Shown here: in pieces, positions 1-10,806 of the stretch | Layout of the letters: every line of letters begins with the position of its first letter | Numbering within the stretch: position 1 is the stretch's first letter | Source: Hydractinia symbiolongicarpus | Lineage: Eukaryota > Cnidaria > Hydrozoa > Anthoathecata > Hydractiniidae | Assembly (NCBI RefSeq): GCF_029227915.1 | Contig: NC_079877.1 | Coordinates: forward strand, 31,523,851 to 31,587,850 | DNA length: 64,000 nt | Direction of reading: 5' to 3' | The notes under the pieces: generated by a model | Seen by the model: the letters and a program-made list of their open reading frames with translations, nothing else | Told to the model about the DNA's origin: nothing | Databases searched by the model: none | Translations under genes and position numbers: made by a program

Positions 1-60
1 AAGCAATACAACTTAGTGATATCAGAAGAAAATCACTAAATACATGTTGGTACGAATATG

Positions 61-98
61 TGACGCAACCGTTGTAACTCAAACGGATTGACACCGTT
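61..98. other. Conserved monomer block with tgacgcaa and three ccgtt/aacgg arms
   Basis: Within the first monomer tgacgcaa lies at 61-68, ccgtt at 69-73, aacgg at 82-86 and ccgtt at 94-98. The middle arm can pair with either flanking arm, giving two mutually exclusive 5-bp stems with 7-8 base loops. This block is among the best preserved parts of the monomer across the window. Recurrent variants exist: gtgacacaac (about 9.4, 10.5, 11.6 and 13.1 kb), gtgatgcaac (type a monomers, 30-43 kb), acgaattgac (17-22 kb), and loss of the third arm as cacagtgag in the short monomers. The arms match the core bases of MYB-type sites and tgacgcaa resembles a bZIP composite half-site pair, but binding is inference. 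Confidence 0.6.
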
Positions 99-212
99 AG
101 AAAGTCAATGAAATGTAGTTTTTGAAACTGTCTCTATTTCTTCAGCGCGAACTAACGACTAGGATTCGTCCCACAGTAAAAAATGACTTATTTATCTTAA
201 TTTTTTAATAAA

Positions 213-227
213 GCGCTACCACAGCGC
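213..227. repeat. Perfect hairpin-forming inverted repeat, recurring in most monomers
   Basis: gcgct, accac, agcgc is a perfect 5-bp GC-rich stem with a 5-base loop, just 3' of a T-rich run and aataaa. It recurs at the same place in most monomers. It is broken in some variants: gcgctaccacagagc (monomers near 9.5, 10.6 and 12.1 kb), gcgcaaccacagcgc (20.3 and 22.5 kb), gctaccactgggcc (type f monomers in the 32-49 kb region) and gctaccagagcg. The element is seen directly; a function such as cruciform extrusion or an RNA stem is only inferred. Confidence 0.85.
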
Positions 228-373
228 CCAGTATAATCGCTGAGTTCCAGCAATCATGTCAAATTAAGAAGAATGTTATTCCTTGGAGAACAATTGGCTC
301 ATTTTTCACATTTATAAGGTCACAGTCCAGAATCAGTTCAATTAACTCCCTCAGTAAATCGTTTCACTGTTAA

Positions 374-746
374 AAGCAATACAACTTAGTGATATCGGAA
401 GAAAATCACTAAATACATGTTGGTACGAATATGTGACGCAACCGTTGTAACTCAAACGGATTGACACCGTTAGAAAGTCAATGAAATGTAGTTTTTGAAA
501 CTGTCTCCATTTCTTCAGCGCGAACTAACGACTAGGATTCGTCCCACAGTAAAAAATGACTTATTTATCTTAAGTTTTTAATAAAGCGCTACCACAGCGC
601 CCAGTGTAATCGCTGAGTTCCAGCAATCATGTCAAATTAAGAAGAATGTTATTCCTTGGAGAACAATTGGCTCATTTTTCACATTTATAAGGTCACAGTC
701 CAGAATCAGTTCAATTAACTCCCTCAGTAAATCGTTTCACTGTTAA
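374..746. repeat. Representative 373-bp satellite monomer
   Basis: This copy is a good reference because its features occur in most other copies. Approximate offsets from the monomer start: aagcaatacaacttag (1-16); gaagaaaatcactaaatacatg (about 25-46); the block tgacgcaaccgttgtaactc (61-80) followed by aacgg and ccgtt; gtcaatgaaatgtag (104-118); gtttttgaaactgtct (118-133); ttcttcagcgcgaac (138-152); the variable cgactaggattcg or cggctaggattgg box (156-168); gtaaaaaatgacttat (176-191); a T-rich run with aataaa (200-212); the hairpin gcgctaccacagcgc (213-227); aatcgctgagttccagcaatcatg (234-257); gtcaaattaagaag; caattggctcattt; tttataaggtcacag (311-325); cagaatcagttcaatt; and gtttcactgtta up to the next start. 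No convincing internal sub-repeat was seen. The length is close to twice a nucleosome repeat, which is compatible with phased nucleosomes but does not show them. Confidence 0.95.
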
Positions 747-2612
747 AAGCAATACAACTTAGTAATATCGGAAGAAAATCACTAAATACATGTTGGTACG
801 AATATGTGACGCAACCGTTGTAACTCAAACGGATTGACACCGTTAGAAAATCAATGAAATGTAGTTTTTGAAACTGTCTCGATTTCTTCAGCGCGAACTA
901 AGGACTAGAATTCGTCCCACAGTAAAAAATGACTTATTTATCTTAATTTTATAATAAAACGCTACCACAGCTCCCAGTGTAATCGCTGATTTCCAGCAAT
1001 CATGTCAAATTAAGAAGAATGTTATTCCTTCGAGAACAATTGCCTCATTTATCACATTAATAAGGTCACATTCCAGAATCAGTTCAATTAATTCCCAAAG
1101 GCAATCGTTTCACTGTTAAAAGCAATACAACTTAGTGATATCGGAAGAAAATCACTAAATACATGTTGGTACGAATATGTGACGCAACCGTTGTAACTCA
1201 AACGGATTGACACCGTTAGAAAGTCAATGAAATGTAGTTTTTGAAACTGTCTCTATTTCTTCAGCGCGAACTAACGACTAGGATTCGTCCCATAGTAAAA
1301 AATGACTTATTTATCTTAATTTTTTAATAAAGCGCTACCACAGCGCCCAGTGTAATCGCTGAGTTCCAGCAATCATGTCAAATTAAGAAGAATGTTATTC
1401 CTTGGAGAACAATTGGCTCATTTTTCACATTTATAAGGTCACAGTCCAGAATCAGTTCAATTAACTCCCTTAGTAAATCGTTTCACTGTTAAAAGCAATA
1501 CAACTTAGTGATATCGGAAGAAAATCACTAAATACATGTTGGTACGAATATGTGACGCAACCGTTGTAACTCAAACGGATTGACACCGTTAGAAAGTCAA
1601 TGAAATGTAGTTTTTGAAACTGTCTCTATTTCTTCAGCGCGAACTAACGACTAGGATTCGTCCCACAGTAAAAAATGACTTATTTATCTTAAGTTTTTAA
1701 TAAAGCGCTACCACAGCGCCCAGTGTAATCGCTGAGTTCCAGCAATCATGTCAAATTAAGAAGAATGTTATTCCTTGGAGAACAATTGGCTCATTTTTCA
1801 CATTTAAAAGGTCACAGTCCAGAATCAGTTCGATTAACTCCCTCAGTAAATCGTTTCACTGTTAAAAGCAATACAACTTAGTAATATCGGAAGAAAATCA
1901 CTAAATACATGTTGGTACGAATATGTGACGCAACCGTTGTAACTCAAACGGATTGACACCGTTAGAAAATCAATGAAATGTAGTTTTTGAAACTGTCTCT
2001 ATTTCTTCAGCGCGAACTAACGGCTAGGATTGGTCCCACAGTAAAAAATGACTTATTTATCTTAATTTTTTAACAAAGTGCTACCACAGGGCCTAGTGTA
2101 CTCGCTGATTTCCAGCAAACATGTCAAATTAAGAAGAATGTTATTCCTTGGAGAACAATTGCCCCATTTATCTCATTAATAAGGTCACAGTCCAGAATCA
2201 GTTCAATTAATTCCCACAGGCAATCGTTTCACTGTTAAAAGCAATACAACTTAGTGATATCGGATGAAAAATAACTAAATACATGTTGGTACGAATATGT
2301 GACGCAACCGTTGTAACTCAAACGGATTGACACCGTTAGAAAATCAATGAAATGTAGTTTTTGAAACTGTCTCGATTTCTTCAGCGCGAACTAAGGACTA
2401 GAATTCGTCCCACAGTAAAAAATGACTTATTTATCTTAATTTTATAATAAAGCGCTACCACAGCGCCCAGTGTAATCGCTGAGTTCCAGCAATCATGTCA
2501 AATTAAGAAGAATGTTATTCCTTGGAGAACAATTGGCTCATTTTTCACATTTATAAGGTCACAGTCCAGAATCAGTTCAATTAACTCCCTCAGTTAATCG
2601 TTTCACTGTTAA

Positions 2613-4100
2613 AAGCAATACAACTTAGTAATATCGGAAGAAAATCACTAAGTACATGTTGGTACGAATATATGACGCAACCGTTGTAACTCAAACGGAT
2701 TGACACCGTTAGAAAGTCAATGAAATGTAGTTATTGAAACTGTCTCTATTTCTTCAGCGCAAACTAACGACTAGGATTCGTCCCACACTAAAAAATGACT
2801 TATTTATCTTAATTTCTTAATAAAGCGCTACCACAGCGCCCAGTGTAATCGCTGAGTTCCAGCAATCATGTTAAATTAAGAAGATGTTATTCCTTGGAGA
2901 ACAATTGGCTCATTTTTCACATTTTTAAGGTCACAGTCCAGAATCAGTTCAATTAACTCCCTCAGTCAATCTTTCACTGTTAAAAGCAATACAACTTAGT
3001 AATATCGGAAGAAAATCACTAAATACATGTTGGTACGAATGTGTGACGCAACCGTTGTAACTCAAACGGATTGACACCGTTAGAAAGTCAATGAAATGTA
3101 GTTTTTGAAACTGTCTGTATTTCTTCAGCGTAAACTAACGACTAGGATTCGTCCCACAGTAAAAAATGACTTATTTATCTTAATTTTTTAATAAAGCGCT
3201 ACCACAGCGCCCAGTGTAATCGCTGAGTTCCAGCAATCATGTCAAATTAAGAAGAATGTTATTCCTTGGAGAACAATTGGCTCATTTTTCACATTTATAA
3301 GGTCACAGTCCAGAATCAGTTCAATTAACTCCCTCAGTCAATCGTTTCACTGTTAAAAGCAATACAACTTAGTAATATCGGAAGAAAATCACTAAGTACA
3401 TGTTGGTACGAATATATGACGCAACCGTTGTAACTCAAACGGATTGATACCGTTAGAAAGTCAATGAAATGTAGTTATTGAAACTGTCTCTATTTCTTCA
3501 GCGCAAACTAACGACTAGGATTCGTCCCACAGTAAAAAATGACTTATTTATCTTAATTTCTTAATAAAGCGCTACCACAGCGCCCAGTGTAATCGCTGAG
3601 TTCCAGCAATCATGTTAAATTAAGAAGATGTTATTCCTTGGAGAACAATTGGCTCATTTTTCACATTTTTAAGGTCACAGTCCAGAATCAGTTCAATTAA
3701 CTCCCTCAGTCAATCTTTCACTGTTAAAAGCAATACAACTTAGTAATATCGGAAGAAAATCACTAAATACATGTTGGTACGAATGTGTGACGCAACCGTT
3801 GTAACTCAAACGGATTGACACCGTTAGAAAGTCAATGAAATGTAGTTTTTGAAACTGTCTGTATTTCTTCAGCGTAAACTAACGACTAGGATTCGTCCCA
3901 CAGTAAAAAATGACTTATTTATCTTAATTTTTTAATAAAGCGCTACCACAGCGCCCAGTGTAATCGCTGAGTTCCAGCAATCATGTCAAATTAAGAAGAA
4001 TGTTATTCCTTGGAGAACAATTGGCTCATTTTTCACATTTATAAGGTCACAGTCCAGAATCAGTTCAATTAACTCCCTCAGTCATTCGTTTCACTGTTAA
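2613..4100. repeat. 2-monomer HOR, 744-bp period, two copies
   Basis: The unit is a 371-bp monomer (starts 2613 and 3357) followed by a 373-bp monomer (2984 and 3728). The first type carries cactaagtac, gaatatatgac, ttattgaaac and aatttcttaat. Its two missing bases are in aagaagatg and caatctttcac. The second type carries gaatgtgtgac, gtctgtatttc and cagcgtaaac. The two copies of each differ at only a few bases, such as ggattgaca against ggattgata near 2,701 and 3,446. This is a recent tandem duplication of a dimer. Confidence 0.9.
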
Positions 4101-7100
4101 AAGCAATACAACTTAGTATTATCGGAAGAAAATCACTAAATACATGTTGGTACGAATATATGACGCAACCGTTGTAACTCAAACGGATTGACACCGTTAG
4201 AAAGTCAATGAAATGTTGTTTTTGAAACTGTCTCTATTTCTTCAGCGCAAACTAACGACTAGGATTCGTCCCACAGTAAAAAATGACTTATTTATCTTAA
4301 TTTTTTAGTAAAGCGCTACCACAGCGCCCAGTGTAATCGCTGAGTTCCAGCAATCATGTCAAATTAAGAAGAATGTTATTCCTTGGAGAACAATTGGCTC
4401 ATTTTTCACATTTTTAAGGTCACAGTCCAGAATCAGTTCAATTAACTCCCTCAGTCAATCTTTCACTGTTAAAAGCAATACAACTTAGTAATATCGGAAG
4501 AAAATCACTAAATACATGTTGGTACGAATGTGTGACGCAACCGTTGTAACTCAAACGGATTGACACCGTTAGAAAGTCAATGAAATGTAGTTTTTGAAAC
4601 TGTCTCTATTTCTTCAGCGTAAACTAACGACTAGGATTCGTCCCACAGTAAAAAATGACTTATTTATCTTAATTTTTTAATAAAGCGCTACCACAGCGCC
4701 CAGTGTAATCGCTGAGTTCCAGCAATCATGTCAAATTAAGAAGAATGTTATTCCTTGGAGAACAATTGGCTCATTTTTCACATTTATAAGGTCACAAACC
4801 AGAATCAGTTCAATTAACTCCCTCAGTCAATCGTTTCACTGTTAAAAGCAATACAACTTAGTAATATCGGAAGAAAATCACTAAATACATGTTGGTACGA
4901 ATATATGACGCAACCGTTGTAACTCAAACGGATTGACACCGTTAGAAAGTCAATGAAATGTAGTTATTGAAACTGTCTCTATTTCTTCAGCGCAAACTAA
5001 CGACTAGCATTCGTCCCACAGTAAAAAATGACTTATTTATCTTAATTTTTTAATAAAGCGCTACCACAGCGCCCAGTGTAATCGCTGAGTTCCAGCAATC
5101 ATGTCAAATTAAGAAGAATGTTATTCCTTGGAGAACAATTGGCTCATTTTTCACATTTTTAAGGTCACAGTCCAGAATCAGTTCAATTAACTCCCTCAGT
5201 CAATCTTTCACTGTTAAAAGCAATACAACTTAGTAATATCGGAAGAAAATCACTAAATACATGTTGGTACGAATGTGTGACGCAACCGTTGTAACTCAAA
5301 CGGATTGACACCGTTAGAAAGTCAATGAAATGTTGTTTTTGAAACTGTCTCTATTTCTTCAGCGCAAACTAACGACTAGGATTCGTCCCACAGTAAAAAA
5401 TGACTTATTTATCTTAATTTTTTAGTAAAGCGCTACCACAGCGCCCAGTGTAATCGCTGAGTTCCAGCAATCATGTCAAATTAAGAAGAATGTTATTCCT
5501 TGGAGAACAATTGGCTCATTTTTCACATTTTTAAGGTCACAGTCCAGAATCAGTTCAATTAACTCCCTCAGTCAATCTTTCACTGTTAAAAGCAATACAA
5601 CTTAGTAATATCGGAAGAAAATCACTAAATACATGTTGGTACGAATGTGTGACGCAACCGTTGTAACTCAAACGGATTGACACCGTTAGAAAGTCAATGA
5701 AATGTAGTTTTTGAAACTGTCTCTATTTCTTCAGCGTAAACTAACGACTAGGATTCGTCCCACAGTAAAAAATGACTTATTTATCTTAATTTTTTAATAA
5801 AGCGCTACCACAGCGCCCAGTGTAATCGCTGAGTTCCAGCAATCATGTCAAATTAAGAAGAATGTTATTCCTTGGAGAACAATTGGCTCATTTTTCACAT
5901 TTATAAGGTCACAAACCAGAATCAGTTCAATTAACTCCCTCAGTCAATCGTTTCACTGTTAAAAGCAATACAACTTAGTAATATCGGAAGAAAATCACTA
6001 AATACATGTTGGTACGAATATATGACGCAACCGTTGTAACTCAAACGGATTGACACCGTTAGAAAGTCAATGAAATGTAGTTATTGAAACTGTCTCTATT
6101 TCTTCAGCGCAAACTAACGACTAGCATTCGTCCCACAGTAAAAAATGACTTATTTATCTTAATTTTTTAATAAAGCGCTACCACAGCGCCCAGTGTAATC
6201 GCTGAGTTCCAGCAATCATGTCAAATTAAGAAGAATGTTATTCCTTGGAGAACAATTGGCTCATTTTTCACATTTTTAAGGTCACAGTCCAGAATCAGTT
6301 CAATTAACTCCCTCAGTCAATCTTTCACTGTTAAAAGCAATACAACTTAGTAATATCGGAAGAAAATCACTAAATACATGTTGGTACGAATGTGTGACGC
6401 AACCGTTGTAACTCAAATGGATTGACACCGTTAGAAAGTCAATCAAATGTAGTTTTTGAAACTGTCTCTATTTCTTCAGCGTACACTAACGACTAGGATT
6501 CGTCCCACAGTAAAAAATGACTTATTTATCTTAATTTTTTAATAAAGCGCTACCACAGCGCCCAGTGTAATCGCTGAGTTCCAGCAATCATGTCAAATTA
6601 AGAAGAATGTTATTCCTTGGAGAACAATTGGCTCATTTTTCACATTTTTAAGGTCACAGTCCAGAATCAGTTCAATTAACTCCCTCAGTCAATCTTTCAC
6701 TGTTAAAAGCAATACAACTTAGTAATATCGGAAGAAAATCATTAAATACATGTTGGTACGAATGTGTGACGCAACCGTTGTAACTCAAACGGATTGACAC
6801 CGTTAGAAAGTCAATGAAATGTAGTTTTTGAAACTGTCTCTATTTCTTCAGCGCAAACTAACGACTAGGATTCGTCCCACAGTAAAAAATGACTTATTTA
6901 TCTTAATTTTTTAGTAAAGCGCTACCACAGCGCCCAGTGTAATCGCTGAGTTCCAGCAATCATGTCAAATTAAGAAGAATGTTATTCCTTGGAGAACAAT
7001 TGGCTCATTTTTCACATTTTTAAGGTCACAGTCCAGAATCAGTTCAATTAACTCCCTCAGTCAATCTTTCACTGTTAAAAGCAATACAACTTAGTAATAT

Positions 7101-8340
7101 CGGAAGAAAATGACTAAATACATGTTGGTACGAATGTGTGACGCAACCGTTGTAACTCAAACGGATTGACACCGTTAGAAAGTCAATGAAATGTAGTTTT
7201 TGAAACTGTCTCTATTTCTTCAGCGTAAACTAACGACTAGGATTCGTCCCACAGTAAAAAATGACTTATTTATCTTAATTTTTTAATAAAGCGCTACCAC
7301 AGCGCCCAGTGTAATCGCTGAGTTCCAGCAATCATGTCAAATTAAGAAGAATGTTATTCCTTGGAGAACAATTGGCTCATTTTTCACATTTATAAGGTCA
7401 CAAACCAGAATCAGTTCAATTAACTCCCTCAGTCAATCGTTTCACTGTTAAAAGCAATACAACTTAGTAATATCGGAAGAAAATCACTAAATACATGTTG
7501 GTACGAATATATGACGCAACCGTTGTAACTCAAACGGATTGACACCGTTAGAAAGTCAATGAAATGTAGTTATTGAAACTGTCTCTATTTCTTCAGCGCA
7601 AACTAACGACTAGCATTCGTCCCACAGTAAAAAATGACTTATTTATCTTAATTTTTTAATAAAGCGCTACCACAGCGCCCAGTGTAATCGCTGAGTTCCA
7701 GCAATCATGTCAAATTAAGAAGAATGTTATTCCTTGGAGAACAATTGGCTCATTTTTCACATTTTTAAGGTCACAGTCCAGAATCAGTTCAATTAACTCC
7801 CTCAGTCAATCTTTCACTGTTAAAAGCAATACAACTTAGTAATATCGGAAGAAAATCACTAAATACATGTTGGTACGAATGTGTGACGCAACCGTTGTAA
7901 CTCAAATGGATTGACACCGTTAGAAAGTCAATCAAATGTAGTTTTTGAAACTGTCTCTATTTCTTCAGCGTACACTAACGACTAGGATTCGTCCCACAGT
8001 AAAAAATGACTTATTTATCTTAATTTTTTAATAAAGCGCTACCACAGCGCCCAGTGTAATCGCTGAGTTCCAGCAATCATGTCAAATTAAGAAGAATGTT
8101 ATTCCTTGGAGAACAATTGGCTCATTTTTCACATTTTTAAGGTCACAGTCCAGAATCAGTTCAATTAACTCCCTCAGTCAATCTTTCACTGTTAAAAGCA
8201 ATACAACTTAGTAATATCGGAAGAAAATCATTAAATACATGTTGGTACGAATGTGTGACGCAACCGTTGTAACTCAAACGGATTGACACCGTTAGAAAGT
8301 CAATGAAATGTAGTTTTTGAAACTGTCTCTATTTCTTCAG
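4101..8340. repeat. HOR that shifts from 3-monomer (PQR) to 4-monomer (PQSR') units
   Basis: Monomer starts are 4101, 4473, 4846, 5218, 5590, 5963, 6335, 6707, 7079, 7452, 7824 and 8196. Types: P (4473, 5590, 7079) has gaatgtgtg, cagcgtaaac and tcacaaaccag. Q (4846, 5963, 7452) has gaatatatg, ttattgaaac and ctagcattcg. R (4101, 5218, 6707 and the left part of 8196) mostly has ttttttagtaaag. S (6335, 7824) has caaatggattg, caatcaaatg and cagcgtacac. The order reads R PQR PQSR' PQSR'. The P-to-P distance is 1,117 bp in the first interval and 1,489 bp in the second. The last R' switches to another type between about 8,260 and 8,342, which marks the edge of the duplicated block. Confidence 0.88.
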
Positions 8341-8568
8341 CGCGAACTAACGGCTACGATTGGTCCCACAGTAAAAAATGACTTATTTATCTTAATTTTT
8401 TAACAAAGCGCTACCACAGAGCCTAATGTAATCGCTGTATTCCAGCAATCATGTCAAATTAAGAGGAATGTTATTCCTTGAAGACCAATTGGCTCATTTA
8501 TCACATTTATAAGGTCATAGTCCAGAATCAGTTTAATTAATTCCCACAGGCAATCGTTTCACTGTTAA

Positions 8569-10806
8569 AAGCAATACAACTTAGTGATATCGGAAGAAAA
8601 TCACTAAATACATGTTGGAACGAATATGTGACGCAACCGTTGTAACTCAAACGGATTGACACCGTTAGAAAGTCAATGAAATGTAGTTTTTGAAACTGTC
8701 TCTATTTCTTCAGCGCGAACTAACGACTAGGATTCGTCCCACAGTAAAAAATGACATATTTATCTTAATGTTTTAATAAAGCGCTACCACAGAGCCCAGT
8801 GTAATCCCTGAGTTCCAGCAATCATGTCAAATTAAGAAGAATGTTATTCCTTGGAGAACAATTGGCTCATTTTTCACATTTATAAGGTCACAGTCCAGAA
8901 TCAGTTCAATTAACTCCCTCAGTAAATTGTTTTACTGTTAAAAGCAATACAACTTAGTAATATCGGAAGAAAATCACTAAATACATGTTGGTACGAATAT
9001 GTGACGCAACCGTTGTAACTCAAACGGATTGACACCGTTAGAAAGTCAATGAAATGTAGTTTTTGAAACTGTCTCTATTTCTTCAGCGCAAACTAACGAC
9101 TAGGATTCGTCCCACAGTAAAAAATGACTTATTTATCTTAATTTTTTAATAAAGCGCTACCACAGCGCCCAGTGTAATCGCTGAGTTCCAGCAATCATGT
9201 CAAATTAAGAAGAATGTTATTCCTTGGAGAACAGTTGGCTCATTTTTCACATATATAAGGTCACAGTCCAGAATCAGTTCAATTAACTCCCTCAGTCAAT
9301 CGTTTCACTGTTAAAAGCAATACAACTTAGTAATATCGGAAGAAAATCACTAAATACATGTTGGTACGAATATGTGACACAACCGTTGTAACTCAAACGG
9401 ATTGACACCGTTAGAAAGTCAATGAAATGTAGTTTTTGAAACTGTCTCTATTTCTTCAGCGCGAACTAACGGCTAGGATTGGTCCCACAGTAAAAAATGA
9501 CTTATTTATCTTAATTTTTTAACAAAGCGCTACCACAGAGCCTAATGTAATCGCTGTATTCCAGCAATCATATCAAATTAAGAAGAATGTTATTCCTTGA
9601 AGACCATATGGCTCATTTATCACATTTATAAGGTCATAGTCCAGAATCAGTTTAATTAATTCCCACAGTCAATCGTTTCACTGTTAAAAGCAATACAACT
9701 TAGTGATATCGGAAGAAAATCACTAAATACATGTTGGAACGAATATGTGACGCAACCGTTGTAACTCAAACGGATTGACACCGTTAGAAAGTCAATGAAA
9801 TGTAGTTTTTGAAACTGTCTCTATTTCTTCAGCGCGAACTAACGACTAGGATTCGTCCCACAGTAAAAAATGACATATTTATCTTAATGTTTTAATAAAG
9901 CGCTACCACAGAGCCCAGTGTAATCCCTGAGTTCCAGCAATCATGTCAAATTAAGAAGAATGTTATTCCTTGGAGAACAATTGGCTCATTTTTCACATTT
10001 ATAAGGTCACAGTCCAGAATCAGTTCAATTAACTCCCTCAGTAAATTGTTTTACTGTTAAAAGCAATACAACTTAGTAATATCGGAAGAAAATCACTAAA
10101 TACATGTTGGTACGAATATGTGACGCAACCGTTGTAACTCAAACGGATTGACACCGTTAGAAAGTCAATGAAATGTAGTTTTTGAAACTGTCTCTATTTC
10201 TTCAGCGCAAACTAACGACTAGGATTCGTCCCACAGTAAAAAATGACTTATTTATCTTAATTTTTTAATAAAGCGCTACCACAGCGCCCAGTGTAATCGC
10301 TGAGTTCCAGCAATCATGTCAAATTAAGAAGAATGTTATTCCTTGGAGAACAGTTGGCTCATTTTTCACATATATAAGGTCACAGTCCAGAATCAGTTCA
10401 ATTAACTCCCTCAGTCAATCGTTTCACTGTTAAAAGCAATACAACTTAGTAATATCGGAAGAAAATCACTAAATACATGTTGGTACGAATATGTGACACA
10501 ACCGTTGTAACTCAAACGGATTGACACCGTTAGAAAGTCAATGAAATGTAGTTTTTGAAACTGTCTCTATTTCTTCAGCGCGAACTAACGGCTAGGATTG
10601 GTCCCACAGTAAAAAATGACTTATTTATCTTAATTTTTTAACAAAGCGCTACCACAGAGCCTAATGTAATCGCTGTATTCCAGCAATCATATCAAATTAA
10701 GAAGAATGTTATTCCTTGAAGACCATATGGCTCATTTATCACATTTATAAGGTCATAGTCCAGAATCAGTTTAATTAATTCCCACAGTCAATCGTTTCAC
10801 TGTTAA
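8569..10806. repeat. 3-monomer tandem duplication, 1,119-bp period, no difference seen
   Basis: Monomers 8569, 8942 and 9315 are repeated as 9688, 10061 and 10434. The copies share private variants: gttggaacg, atgacatatttatc, gtaatccctg and aaattgttttactg in the first; gaacagttggc and cacatatataagg in the second; gtgacacaacc, catatcaaatt and gaccatatgg in the third. I saw no difference between the two copies by eye. The preceding monomer (8196) ends cccacaggcaatc, whereas the copy 1/copy 2 boundary has cccacagtcaatc. The following monomer begins aatgtcag, so the duplicated tract ends near 10,820. Confidence 0.92.

Larger units (their letters stand above)
1..2612. repeat. Satellite segment 1: seven monomers, weak 3-monomer period
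   Basis: Monomer starts are 1, 374, 747, 1120, 1493, 1866 and 2239. Copies 374 and 1493 share the variant cttaagttttt. Copies 747 and 1866 share gtaatatcgg and gaaaatcaatg. This gives a faint period of 1,119 bp (three monomers). Copies 747 and 2239 share ctcgatttc and aaggactagaattcg and a tataataaa variant. Their right halves differ (copy 747 ends ttcccaaaggcaatcg, copy 1866 ends ttcccacaggcaatcg), so the segment is a mosaic, not a clean HOR. No gene is present. Confidence 0.85.

Noticed and set aside
207-212. aataaa as a polyadenylation signal
   Set aside because: It is a frequent word in AT-rich DNA and there is no transcript unit to end. Kept only as a note in the transcription finding.
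164-254. Possible Pol III A/B box or tRNA-derived origin (ggctagg, gattcgtccc, gagttccagc)
   Set aside because: The B-box-like words have at least two mismatches, spacing is wrong and T-runs that would terminate Pol III lie between. No cloverleaf can be drawn.
1-373. CRISPR-like or direct-repeat/spacer array
   Set aside because: The repeats are contiguous 373-bp monomers with no unique spacers.
374-746. Monomer as an ancient dimer of ~186-bp halves
   Set aside because: Only short shared words (agcaat, gtcaat, aacgg) recur between halves; no aligned similarity was visible.
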